Below are positions 1-6,823 of a DNA stretch of 6,900 nt, in pieces. The position numbers and the translations under genes are program-made. The notes beneath the pieces were generated by a model. The model searched no databases, was not told the origin of the DNA, and worked only from the letters and a program-made list of their open reading frames with translations. Numbering within the stretch: the stretch's first letter is position 1; every line of letters starts with the position of its first letter. This DNA comes from Acidobacteriaceae bacterium (GTDB lineage: Bacteria > Acidobacteriota > Terriglobia > Terriglobales > Acidobacteriaceae). Location of the stretch: contig PLSH01000390.1 in the NCBI GenBank assembly GCA_003165095.1, forward strand, positions 1 through 6,900, given 5' to 3'.

Positions 1-176
1 CTAGAGTGGCAATTGCCTAGCTAGACTGTGTTGCCGCGTTCCAGGCCGTGCGAAGCGTCACAAGACACTGCTCTGCTTTAGCAATTGAACACAGGCAGAA
101 CCGTCGCACTTGCATCTGTCCAAAAGGAAACCTTATCCCAAAACCCACATAGCAATCATAGAAAGCGTGAACGACA
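1..176. promoter_or_regulatory. Upstream leader of the S53 peptidase gene with a small palindrome
   Basis: No gene is visible here. GGCAATTGCC at 8-17 is a perfect 10-bp palindrome and its core GCAATTG recurs at 81-87, so the pair could be operator half-sites, although such short repeats also arise by chance. CTAGCTAG follows at 17-24. TTGAAC at 85-90 resembles a -35 box, but no good -10 lies at the right distance, so I do not call a promoter. An AAGGAAACCTT inverted repeat lies at 124-134. The purine run GAAAG at 161-165 is the only plausible, weak ribosome binding site for the GTG start at 177. Confidence 0.2.
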
Positions 177-2318
177 GTGACTATTCAGAGTAAGATTCGC
201 TCGTTGTTTAGCGCAGCCGCGCTTATTTTCGCGGTTGCATGCTTGTTTGCCATTCCTGGATTCGCACAACAATCATTACCCACGCGGCACATCCGTCCGG
301 CAGTTTCCAGCGGCCAAGCCGCACTCGTAGGCGCGCTCCCCGCTACGCAGCAAATACAACTCGAAATTATGTTGCCGTTGCGCAATCAAGAAGCACTCAC
401 GAGCTTCTTGGGAAGACTCCAGGATCCGTCTAGCACCGACTACCGAAAGTTTCTAAGCGTACAACAATTCACGGATCAGTTTGGCCCTACGGCGCAGGAT
501 TACCAAGCAGTGGTTGCCTGGGCCCACTCCAAGGGCTTCGAGGTTGGCGACCAACCTGCAAACCGTCTGGTTGTGCCAATCGTCGGCAATGTTGCTCAGA
601 TCGATCAGGCTTTCAACGTACATCTCGCGAGTTATCAGCACCCCACAGAGAGCCGCACGTTCTTTGCCCCGGATCGCGAACCCTCCGTTGATTTGAACGT
701 TCCGATTTGGCATATTGCTGGGCTGGACAACTACTCGATCCCGCATCCACTCTACCTTAAGGGATCAGCCGTGCAGGGCAATACCACCGGCTCGGGTCCA
801 GGGAACAATTTTCTCGGGAGCGACCGGAGAGCGGCCTATTATGGCGGGACAGGTCTCACCGGTGCCGGTCAGTCGGTCGCACTATTCCAACTAGACGGCT
901 ATTCCCTCAGCGATGTCCAGGCTTATTTCACAAATGTGGGCCAGCCGCTGAATGTTCCAATCAACAATGTCTTGCTCACGGGTGCCAGCGGCGCGTCCGA
1001 TGGGGATGACACGGAGCAGGTCATCGACATTATCGAAGCTGCTTCAATGGCGCCAGGGTTGTCTCAAATTCTCGTCTACATAGGGTCGAAGAATACCTTT
1101 GCGGTCGGTGCGACCGACGTTGCAATTTTCAATCAGATGGCGACCGATAACATCGCCAAGCAAATCAGCGTTTCGTGGGCATGGATACCGGACGACCCCG
1201 GTAGCAACTACAACGTATTCCAGCAGTTTGCGGCACAAGGACAAACTGTGTTCGTAGCCTCAGGAGATTACGGCGCATGGGTTCCCGGCGCCGCCTACCC
1301 AGCGGACTACTTTTACCCCGCGGAAGACGCAAACGTAACGGCGGTAGGCGGCACAGTTCTTACAACCAGCGGCACCGGGGGGCCTCGAACCTCCGAGATC
1401 GCGTGGGGCGGCAGTAACACTACCTGCACGCAGTCCGGCACTGGTAGTGGAGGAGGCATTTCCCCGGATAACATACCAATTCCCCCCTATCAGCAACTTG
1501 CTGGCGTCCTCAACTCGTCCAATTTCGGCTCGACTACATTGCGTAACGCACCCGATGTGGCCGCGGAAGCAAATTGCGACAACTATTACTGTGCCAATGG
1601 CACATGTTGGACACCCGGTCAACAACCTCTAGGCGGAACTAGCCTCGCTGCGCCCACGTGGGCGGGCTTTATGGCCCTCGTCAATCAACAGGCTGTCACC
1701 AGCGGCACGGCGCCCTTAGGCTTGGGCTCTATCAATCCCCTCATCTACCCGATTGGCATAGGCTCAAATCACAACAGTGACTTTTACGACGTTACAGTTG
1801 GGGACAATTTCACCTCGGCCAGCCCGAATTTATTCCCTGCGGTTCTTGGCTATGACTTGGTCACCGGTTGGGGAAGCCCAAACGGACAGAATCTGATCAA
1901 TGCGTTGGCCCCGGCTCCGCCCTTCCTCCCAACCCACTACATGTGTTCTGGAAACGTGTTCAACCCCCAAGGCCCAACACTCAACTACGACGGTGATGCA
2001 GAACTAATGAGCGTAGGAGGCAGGCAGAATACTGTGGCACGGTGCGTATATTCCGGCTTCACGACCAGTACCTATCTGACTCCAACCCCAATGACGCTCT
2101 CGTTCGACGCTTACGCCGATTCCGGAGAGTTCGGTACGGCGTATATTCAGGTCTCGGGTTTCGGTAGGGTCATCTCCGGCTCGTACTCCGGTACATACTC
2201 TGTAACGATCCCGGCACACACAGATCTGTCAACATTTTCGGTGACAGGATATGCGAAAGCATCCAGCATCAACGGAGACGAAGCCGAAGTCGATCTCGGC
2301 ACCATGACAATCAACTAG
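177..2318 (+). CDS. Secreted S53 family peptidase (sedolisin/kumamolisin-like, with pro-domain)
   Basis: This is an exported serine-carboxyl endopeptidase of family S53; such enzymes cleave proteins at acidic pH after removing their own pro-domain. Residues 1-30 form a signal peptide (hydrophobic 8-28, cleavage likely after the Ala of PGFA). The activation pro-domain spans about 35-185 and the peptidase domain about 205-580. The catalytic residues are present: Glu280 and Asp284 in EQVID, oxyanion Asp364 in ASGDYG, and nucleophile Ser489 in GGTSLAAP. A calcium site like that of kumamolisin is suggested by Asp538 (YDVTVGD) and Asp560 (GYDLVTGWGSPNG). Residues 580-713 are a beta-rich extension of unknown role. 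Six cysteines outside the signal peptide could form disulfides. The start is GTG at 177, because a TGA lies in frame at 168 and the next in-frame Met is residue 65, far past the signal peptide; the ribosome binding site is weak. Family and active site are firm; substrate is unknown. Confidence 0.93.
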   Translation: MTIQSKIRSLFSAAALIFAVACLFAIPGFAQQSLPTRHIRPAVSSGQAALVGALPATQQIQLEIMLPLRNQEALTSFLGRLQDPSSTDYRKFLSVQQFTDQFGPTAQDYQAVVAWAHSKGFEVGDQPANRLVVPIVGNVAQIDQAFNVHLASYQHPTESRTFFAPDREPSVDLNVPIWHIAGLDNYSIPHPLYLKGSAVQGNTTGSGPGNNFLGSDRRAAYYGGTGLTGAGQSVALFQLDGYSLSDVQAYFTNVGQPLNVPINNVLLTGASGASDGDDTEQVIDIIEAASMAPGLSQILVYIGSKNTFAVGATDVAIFNQMATDNIAKQISVSWAWIPDDPGSNYNVFQQFAAQGQTVFVASGDYGAWVPGAAYPADYFYPAEDANVTAVGGTVLTTSGTGGPRTSEIAWGGSNTTCTQSGTGSGGGISPDNIPIPPYQQLAGVLNSSNFGSTTLRNAPDVAAEANCDNYYCANGTCWTPGQQPLGGTSLAAPTWAGFMALVNQQAVTSGTAPLGLGSINPLIYPIGIGSNHNSDFYDVTVGDNFTSASPNLFPAVLGYDLVTGWGSPNGQNLINALAPAPPFLPTHYMCSGNVFNPQGPTLNYDGDAELMSVGGRQNTVARCVYSGFTTSTYLTPTPMTLSFDAYADSGEFGTAYIQVSGFGRVISGSYSGTYSVTIPAHTDLSTFSVTGYAKASSINGDEAEVDLGTMTIN

Positions 2319-2327
2319 CGACGAAAG

Positions 2328-2364
2328 CGGGGCTGTGGGTCGGAGAACCCGGACCACAGCCCCG
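2328..2364 (+). terminator. GC-rich intergenic hairpin (terminator or attenuator candidate)
   Basis: Bases 2328-2338 (CGGGGCTGTGG) pair perfectly with 2354-2364 (CCACAGCCCCG), an 11-bp stem closing a 15-nt loop that can pair a little further inside. It starts 10 bases after the peptidase stop codon. No T-run follows, so it is not a classical intrinsic terminator. It may end transcription inefficiently, stabilise the upstream mRNA 3' end, or lower expression of the kelch gene, whose ribosome binding site begins 15 bases downstream. Confidence 0.55.
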
Positions 2365-2392
2365 GTGTATCCTATGCTGAAGGGAATACGGT

Positions 2393-3850
2393 ATGAGTAC
2401 CAGCATCAAGTCGTGCATCCTCGTATTCACGGGAATGGCGTCGCTCGTCTTCATCGGCTGTGGTGGCGGAGCCACCGGGGCACCCTCAACCCCGGCTGTT
2501 CACAATGAGTGGACATGGATGAGCGGCTCCAGTTCCGTAAACAAGTTCGGGAGCTACGGAACCCAGGGAACGGCTGCGCCCAGCAACACTCCAGGAGCGC
2601 GCACGTCTCCTTCTTCGTGGACGGACTCCTCTGGTGGGCTCTGGCTTTTTGGCGGGTACGGATTGGGTTCGAATGGCGCGGGAGGAGACCTGAACGATCT
2701 CTGGAAATATAGCGGGAGCGAATGGACGTGGGTTAGCGGGTCGTCCACGATCGAAGCAAAAGGAGTGTATGGGACAAAAGGAGTATCGGCCCCCGCAAAT
2801 GTGCCCGGCGGACGATATGAAGCGGCGAGTTGGACCGACGCCTCCGGCAACTTCTGGCTCTTCGGTGGGCTTGGAATCGATTCGACTGGGACGCGAGGAG
2901 ATCTCAATGACCTGTGGGAATTCAGCAATGGCGAATGGAAATGGATGGCCGGTTCGAATGTGGCCACTGAATCGACGGCACCCGTTGCCGGCATATATGG
3001 AATCCAGGGTGTAGCCGGCCCCGGCAACACGCCGGGAGCACGGTTCGAAGAAACCACATGGGCCGATCACGCAGGGAATCTCTGGCTGTTTGGAGGGGAG
3101 GGCTTTGACTCGACCGGAGCACTTGGCATCCTCAACGACCTCTGGAAGTACAGTAACGGCGAGTGGACCTGGATGAGAGGGGGGAACACGACTCTCCCTC
3201 TCTTCCAGCCAGGGATATACGGAGTGCAGGGAACTCCGGCCCCGAATAATGTTCCCGGCCAGCGCACCGGCGCAGTCGGCTGGATCGATGCCGACGATAA
3301 CCTCTGGCTCTTTGGTGGACAAGGGAATGACTCCACCGGAGGAGCCATATGCTCAGCATATGGGGGGCCATGCTTCCTGAACGATCTTTGGAAGTATTCC
3401 AGCGGCGAATGGACGTGGATGGGCGGTTCGAACCTGAACAACGAACCGGGGACCTATGGGACCAAAGGAACCGCCGCACCCGCCAACATCCCCGGGGCAC
3501 GACTTTGCTCGGTAAGTTGGATAGATGCCGAGGGTAACGTCTGGCTCTTTGGCGGCACAGGCCTTGATTCCACAACCGGTGCTTACACGGTTTTCGGAGA
3601 GCTAAACGACCTGTGGAAGTTGAGCAACGGCCAATGGACATGGGTGTCCGGATCAAATTTGGCTTCATCCACGCCAACTGGGATCTACGGAACGCAAGGA
3701 GCGCCCTCCGTCAGTAATGTTCCAACCCAGCGGGAGACCGCCGTGGGTTGGGTCGATTCGTCAGGGTATCTCTGGCTCTTCGGCGGGGATGACAACAGCT
3801 GGGTTTCGTATGGTGGCTCCTTCAACGACCTGTGGGAGTACCAGCCCTGA
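2393..3850 (+). CDS. Kelch-repeat lipoprotein, predicted six-bladed beta-propeller
   Basis: This predicted lipoprotein of 485 residues probably acts outside the cytoplasmic membrane in binding or scaffolding; no catalytic residues are recognisable. The signal peptide is hydrophobic at 9-22 and ends VFIGC, with Cys23 as the lipidated residue (Phe at -3 is slightly unusual). A short linker leads to six repeats beginning at residues 39, 110, 181, 257, 339 and 414. Each carries W-T-W, then YGxxG, APxNxPGxR, a W-x-D turn, LWLFGG, and NDLW. LWLFGG and NDLW are kelch hallmarks, while the repeats of 71-82 residues are longer than the usual kelch unit of about 50. The protein begins with the W-T-W strand and ends after the NDLW strand, as expected when the first strand completes the last blade. 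The ATG is preceded by GAAGGGA (2379-2385) at 7-base spacing. It lies 74 bases after the peptidase gene on the same strand, so an operon is possible. Ligand unknown. Confidence 0.85.
   Translation: MSTSIKSCILVFTGMASLVFIGCGGGATGAPSTPAVHNEWTWMSGSSSVNKFGSYGTQGTAAPSNTPGARTSPSSWTDSSGGLWLFGGYGLGSNGAGGDLNDLWKYSGSEWTWVSGSSTIEAKGVYGTKGVSAPANVPGGRYEAASWTDASGNFWLFGGLGIDSTGTRGDLNDLWEFSNGEWKWMAGSNVATESTAPVAGIYGIQGVAGPGNTPGARFEETTWADHAGNLWLFGGEGFDSTGALGILNDLWKYSNGEWTWMRGGNTTLPLFQPGIYGVQGTPAPNNVPGQRTGAVGWIDADDNLWLFGGQGNDSTGGAICSAYGGPCFLNDLWKYSSGEWTWMGGSNLNNEPGTYGTKGTAAPANIPGARLCSVSWIDAEGNVWLFGGTGLDSTTGAYTVFGELNDLWKLSNGQWTWVSGSNLASSTPTGIYGTQGAPSVSNVPTQRETAVGWVDSSGYLWLFGGDDNSWVSYGGSFNDLWEYQP
2507..3847 (+). 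repeat. Six tandem kelch-type coding repeats
   Basis: The repeat units start at about 2507, 2720, 2933, 3161, 3407 and 3632 and are 213-246 bases long. At DNA level they share only patches, for example around ctctggctctttgg and aacgacctctgg, while the protein motifs are strongly kept. This suggests old internal duplication followed by divergence under selection for the fold. Repeat 4 carries an insertion with two cysteines (residues 320 and 327) just before its NDLW, which could form a local disulfide. Confidence 0.85.
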
Positions 3851-4005
3851 AGAAGCTATGCCCCAGCTCTCGCCACTTGGCTAGGGATTGTCGGCAGCGA
3901 CCCCAGCGAATCCTCCGCATTAATCCCTTCCATTCTTCCCCAGTGGTGCCAGCGGCCCAATCCGAGTAATCTCTACTCATCGCGCGCGCGTGTGGAGTGA
4001 TCCGG
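3851..4005. other. Intergenic spacer with alternating CG/TG tract
   Basis: No gene is supported here. A 14-base alternating pyrimidine-purine run, CGCGCGCGCGTGTG, occupies 3981-3994 directly before the GGAG ribosome binding site (3994-3997) of the next gene. I see no clear promoter hexamers and no strong hairpin ending the kelch gene. Confidence 0.4.
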
Positions 4006-4491
4006 ATGCCAATAACCATCACGCCTCCAAATCTCGAACGCCGCCCCCGCCGCTCCGAAGAGGACGATGGAGGCAACAGCCGCCGTCCGCCCAATGGCCA
4101 CGACCTCAAGCGCACCGGCGGGGGAGGCGACAACGACAACTGGGACAACCGTCCCAACCGCCCGCACCGCCCGGGCCAGCGACTCATCTCATACCGTCTC
4201 GGCCTCTTCTTCGCCCTCGGCGCCGTCTTCCTCTTCTTCACTGGGCTGGTCAGCGTCTTCTCCGTCACCCAACCCGCCACTCGGCTCGACGCCTACAAGC
4301 ACGCCATCAACGCATGGCTGCCCGCCGCCGTCCCGCCGATCCTCTGGCTCACCACCGCCATCCTGCTGCTCAGCTCGCTCACCGTCGAGATCGCCCGCCG
4401 CCACATCTTCCACCCCATCGACGCCATGAAGGAGTGGTTTGGCCTGGGCCATCCCATCTCGCGCCGAGCCCTGCCCTGGCTGCTCCTCTCG
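4006..4491 (+). pseudogene. Cytochrome c oxidase subunit III, 5' fragment (truncated)
   Basis: The frame encodes the first 162 residues of what looks like a haem-copper oxidase subunit III, an integral membrane subunit of the terminal oxidase. Residues 1-60 are a hydrophilic Pro/Arg/Gly/Asp-rich leader (MPITITPPN start, later GGGGDNDNW). Helix 1 is about 66-87, helix 2 about 104-127, followed by EIARRHIF and the ISRRALPWL entry to helix 3. There the similarity stops: the frame continues as MKCRRGLL-type basic sequence to a stop at 4552-4554. The family usually has five to seven helices, so four or more are missing and the gene should be non-functional. ATG 4006 is preferred over GTG 3997 because GGAG (3994-3997) lies 8 bases upstream of it. 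No other oxidase subunit genes are near. Codons are far richer in C than in the neighbouring genes. Family assignment is from memory of similar acidobacterial proteins, so moderate. Confidence 0.65.
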
Positions 4492-4517
4492 ATGAAATGC
4501 AGACGCGGATTGCTGGT

Positions 4518-4533
4518 GAGGGGTGCACCCCTC
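4518..4533. repeat. Perfect 16-bp palindrome near the oxidase break
   Basis: GAGGGGTGCACCCCTC is a perfect palindrome starting 27 bases after the point where the oxidase subunit III similarity ends. It may belong to the element or repeat that joined here, or be a binding site. No partner copy occurs elsewhere in the window. Confidence 0.6.
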
Positions 4534-4554
4534 GGGCCAAGGTCGCGCCCCTGA

Positions 4555-5253
4555 GAGTAAAAGCCTCCCTCTATCCGGTTCCAGCGAGATTCCTCAACTC
4601 CATGACCAGGCGACGCTACACAACGTGTCTCCCCTTCATGGCGGCACGTAGAGGCGCGGACGGTTTATAACCCACACCTTCTGGAACAGCGCAGTCCATC
4701 AATTGCGATCACTTATTTTCAGCAGATTGCAGCATCCCCAACAATCGGTCTTTAAAAGCATTCTTGCGCGCGTGTGAAGCTCGACCCGGGCAGAGTGCTA
4801 ATTGGCGATTACAGGCCAGCTCGCTCATCCAGCTCAGGAGTGGTAATGGAATCCGGCTCGACCGGATAGATACCCTGAGACGTTGTGTCGACTGGGTCGA
4901 TCAGAGTAGCTGATTGGGCGGAAATCGGCCTCTGAGAATAGTGGTCGGCCTGAAAGTGGATTTGCGATCACCCTCGAATGCTACCGGGGCAGTTGGTCAG
5001 CCTGCACGATCTCCTATTTGCACGATCACACGGCCACCGCGCCGGTGCTGGAGCTGCGCCCTGCGGCTCTGCGTTCAGAACTCGCGTACCGCGCCCTACG
5101 GGTTTCGGACTCCTCCCCCCTCGCAGGCTCCGGGTCCCTTTCCAAAAACTTCTTCACTTGGCAACGCGGCCATGCCGCGACTTGGGAGCAGCGCACCTTT
5201 GCGCCCACAACGGGCAAGTGTGTCCCGAGTAACCGGGCAAAAGGAGAAACACC
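4555..5253. other. 700-base stretch without a convincing gene; possible eroded mobile DNA
   Basis: No reading frame here has both a start with a ribosome binding site and a recognisable product. On the + strand 4671-4910 is open for 80 codons and ends at TGA 4911-4913. Its translation is not low-complexity (for example LRRCVDWVDQSS at the end) but it lacks an ATG start and I do not recognise it. Bases 4915-5010 carry the related strings TCGGCCTCTGAGAATAGTGG and TCGGCCTGAAAGTGGAT, plus TTGGTCAGCCTG. This style resembles the repeated ends of IS21-type elements, but no transposase remains, so that is only a guess. From 5020 to 5250 the DNA is GC-rich and open in several frames by composition. 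Confidence 0.35.
5241..5246 (+). promoter_or_regulatory. Consensus ribosome binding site of an interrupted reading frame
   Basis: AAGGAG lies 7 bases before ATG 5254, an ideal arrangement. It suggests that a real gene starts at 5254 and was split by the insertion sequence beginning at about 5272. Confidence 0.5.
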
Positions 5254-5271
5254 ATGCAGACACAACAGTCA
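5254..5271 (+). pseudogene. Start of a small unknown gene interrupted by the IS
   Basis: ATG 5254 has a consensus ribosome binding site and begins MQTQQS. The last codon, TCA (5269-5271), is where the insertion sequence begins. If the element is removed, keeping one TCA, the frame continues at 6827 as GECAHRTWVVPKNDG and stays open to the window edge. As it stands, reading runs into the element's left end and stops at TAG 5308-5310, giving an 18-residue peptide that could act as a leader before the transposase. I do not recognise the protein. Both the gene model and its interruption are inference from the clean frame continuity. Confidence 0.4.
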
Positions 5272-5272
5272 C

Positions 5273-5278
5273 TATGGA
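5273..5278 (+). promoter_or_regulatory. -10 half of a circle-junction promoter
   Basis: TATGGA in the left end becomes a -10 box only when the element circularises. With one TCA core at the junction it lies 17 bp downstream of the perfect -35 TTGACA at 6805-6810. Transcription would start near 5285 and read into the transposase gene. TATGGA matches TATAAT at only three positions, so strength is uncertain. Confidence 0.5.
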
Positions 5279-5285
5279 GTGACCG
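5273..5285 (+). repeat. Left inverted repeat (IRL)
   Basis: TATGGAGTGACCG is the exact reverse complement of 6811-6823. The last bases of the flank and the start of the repeat also form the local palindrome GTCACT-ATGG-AGTGAC (5268-5283), so the true tip could lie a few bases further left. Confidence 0.85.
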
Positions 5286-5352
5286 GCGCGATGCGCTGAG
5301 CGTGGGTTAGGCTGTGAGTTCGCACAGAACCACAGTTCAGAGCCACAAGCGG

Positions 5353-5358
5353 AAGGAG
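5353..5358 (+). promoter_or_regulatory. Transposase ribosome binding site
   Basis: AAGGAG lies 6 bases before ATG 5365 and decides the start. The in-frame GTG at 5314 has no such site and would add 17 residues lying before the conserved N-terminus. Confidence 0.8.
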
Positions 5359-5364
5359 CCGGTC

Positions 5365-6492
5365 ATGAGAGAGAAGTTACGATTTCTGGGCATGGATGTC
5401 CATGCCGAAACGATAGCCGCAGCGATAGCCGAGCCGGATGGCGAGGTACGAAGTCTTGGTACGATTCCCAACCGGATGGAGTCGGTACGCAAGCTGATCA
5501 AGAAGCTTGGCCCAGTGGAGAAGTTGCGGGTCTGCTATGAAGCCGGGCCGACTGGCTATGTACTGTACTGGCAGTTGGCGGAGCTCGGTGTGCAGTGCGA
5601 GGTGATCGCCCCGTCACTGGTCCCGATGAAGGCCGGCGACCGGGTGAAGACCGATCGGCGCGACGCTGAGAGGCTGGCGCGAAGCTACCGATCCGGCGAT
5701 CTAACGGCGGTCTGGGTTCCGGACGAAGGCTCTGAGGCGTTACGCGATCTGGTGCGTGCGCGTGAGGCGGCGAAGCAGGATGAGTTGCGAGCACGTCATC
5801 GGCTGGGCAAGTTTTTACTGCGCTCGGGTCAGCGTCCACCGACAGGAGTTAGATCCTGGACCCATCTCCATCTGATCTGGGTCTCGCAGATACGCTTTGC
5901 GCAGATGGCTCAAGAGGCCACGCGGCTGGACTATCTGCATGAAGTCGAGCACATGCGAGAACGGGTTCTACGACTGGAGCAGGCCATCGCCGAGGCGGTG
6001 AAGCTGGCCTCGCCCGCTTTGCAGGAAGTCATCACGGATCTACAGGCGTTGCGCGGCATCGCGCATATTTCAGCGGTGACGATCGCGGCTGAGTTAGGCC
6101 AGGTCTCTCGCTTTGCAGGTGCTCGAGAACTGATGGGTTATTGCGGCGTGGTGCCGAGCGAGAACTCCAGTGGCGAGCGGACTCGACGAGGCAGCATCAC
6201 GAAGACGGGCAACGCGCACCTGAGACGGATCGTCGTCGAAGCAGCATGGAGTTATCATCGTCCACCCGCCATCTGGGCTGGATTGCGCAAACGACAGCAG
6301 AGCGCGTCGGAAGAGGCTAAAGAGATTGCGTGGAAGGCACAACACCGATTGCATAAGCGATACGCGAGACTGGCGGCCGCGGGCAAGGACAAGAGAAAGA
6401 TCGTCACAGCGGTGGGCCGCGAACTGCTGGGTTTTATCTGGGCCATAGGTACCAAGGCGGAAGCGACTGTCAGCCAGCGAATAGCAGCTTGA
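5365..6492 (+). CDS. IS110/IS1111-family transposase (RNA-guided DEDD recombinase)
   Basis: The 375-residue recombinase excises the element as a circle and inserts it at a site chosen by an element-encoded guide RNA. The N-terminal RuvC-like domain (1 to about 150) keeps the four acidic residues: Asp11 in GMDVH, Glu59 in CYEAGPTGY, and Asp97 and Asp100 in KTDRRDAERLAR. A charged helical linker follows, about 180-215, probably a coiled coil. The C-terminal Transposase_20 domain, about 225-315, contains LRGIAHISAVTIAAELG, the GVVPSENSSG motif with the candidate nucleophile Ser268 or Ser269, and RRGSITKTGNAHLRR. Length and order are those of a full-size family member, with no frameshift or internal stop. 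It starts about 90 bases from the left end and is followed by the long non-coding right end. Related group II or IS21 enzymes do not have this DEDD plus Transposase_20 pair. Confidence 0.95.
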   Translation: MREKLRFLGMDVHAETIAAAIAEPDGEVRSLGTIPNRMESVRKLIKKLGPVEKLRVCYEAGPTGYVLYWQLAELGVQCEVIAPSLVPMKAGDRVKTDRRDAERLARSYRSGDLTAVWVPDEGSEALRDLVRAREAAKQDELRARHRLGKFLLRSGQRPPTGVRSWTHLHLIWVSQIRFAQMAQEATRLDYLHEVEHMRERVLRLEQAIAEAVKLASPALQEVITDLQALRGIAHISAVTIAAELGQVSRFAGARELMGYCGVVPSENSSGERTRRGSITKTGNAHLRRIVVEAAWSYHRPPAIWAGLRKRQQSASEEAKEIAWKAQHRLHKRYARLAAAGKDKRKIVTAVGRELLGFIWAIGTKAEATVSQRIAA

Positions 6493-6810
6493 GAAAAAAG
6501 CAAAAACCTTCCCAATAAGGAAAAAACAAAAGCGAACTCACTGATGAAAGTCGTCATTCAAATCGAGCACAGAGCCAGCAGCAGCCGGGGTAAGCACGAA
6601 GGAGAATCCTCGATTGGTCTATGCGACAGGCTCAGCCGGACTCGCGACAACAGTCAGAGGCAGCTCCCGACGGATCAAGATTATGCGGCTTCGACCCGCG
6701 AATATCAGACTGATCAATCGTCGCTGAAAACTGCCCCGACTGCTGCTCGCTCTGTCCTCGAAAAACGACGAAACCAACAACAACAAACCCATAGATTGCG
6801 CAGGTTGACA
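6493..6810 (+). ncRNA. Candidate bridge/seek guide RNA region
   Basis: The 318 bases between the transposase stop and the right repeat have no supported gene, and the IS1111 branch encodes its guide RNA in this place. CGATTGGTC at 6611-6619 pairs with GATCAATCG at 6712-6720 (nine pairs, one G-U), enclosing about 92 bases. Inside lie ACAACAGTCAG (6647-6657), identical to the reconstructed empty target, ATATCAG (6702-6708), identical to the right-end/flank junction, and a GCGG/CCGC hairpin (6685-6699). CCATAG at 6789-6794 is the reverse complement of left-end bases 5272-5277 and may be another guide segment. I could not find a clear match for the right half of the target. RNA ends and promoter are unknown; probable start is between 6530 and 6611. 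Confidence 0.6.
6805..6810 (+). promoter_or_regulatory. -35 half of a circle-junction promoter
   Basis: TTGACA is a perfect sigma-70 type -35 hexamer pointing outward from the right end. In the integrated element no good -10 lies 16-18 bases downstream (6827-6834 reads GGCGAATG). In the circle, TATGGA of the left end falls at exactly 17 bp. Confidence 0.6.
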
Positions 6811-6823
6811 CGGTCACTCCATA
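6811..6823 (-). repeat. Right inverted repeat (IRR)
   Basis: CGGTCACTCCATA is the exact reverse complement of IRL at 5273-5285; the match ends at the next base on both sides. TCA (6824-6826) follows, matching TCA before IRL. Confidence 0.85.

Noticed and set aside
2486..3322. Long antisense frame (278 codons) over the kelch gene
   Set aside because: It mirrors the repeated, GC-rich kelch coding sequence, has low-complexity Pro/Arg/Ser content and no ribosome binding site. Other antisense frames at 2554-3057, 3067-3441 and 3132-3677 are rejected for the same reason.
3990..4670. 226-codon frame overlapping the oxidase fragment
   Set aside because: Its Pro/Arg/His-rich product is a compositional shadow of the C-rich oxidase codons; the oxidase frame has membrane helices and a ribosome binding site.
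5268..5283. GTCACT-ATGG-AGTGAC palindrome as evidence that the IS tip lies 5-7 bases further left
   Set aside because: Possible, but the shared TCA on both sides, the 17-bp junction promoter and the in-frame target all favour the tip at 5272; kept only as a caveat.
4914..5299. Three overlapping forward frames and one reverse frame of 79-122 codons
   Set aside because: They overlap each other, lack ribosome binding sites, run through the IS left end or stop at it, and give no recognisable domains.
5314..5364. GTG 5314 as the transposase start
   Set aside because: It has no ribosome binding site and adds residues before the conserved N-terminus; ATG 5365 has AAGGAG at 6-base spacing.
6632..6817. 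Reverse-strand 61-codon frame in the right end of the IS
   Set aside because: It lies wholly in the probable guide-RNA region, has no ribosome binding site, and shows no recognisable domain.
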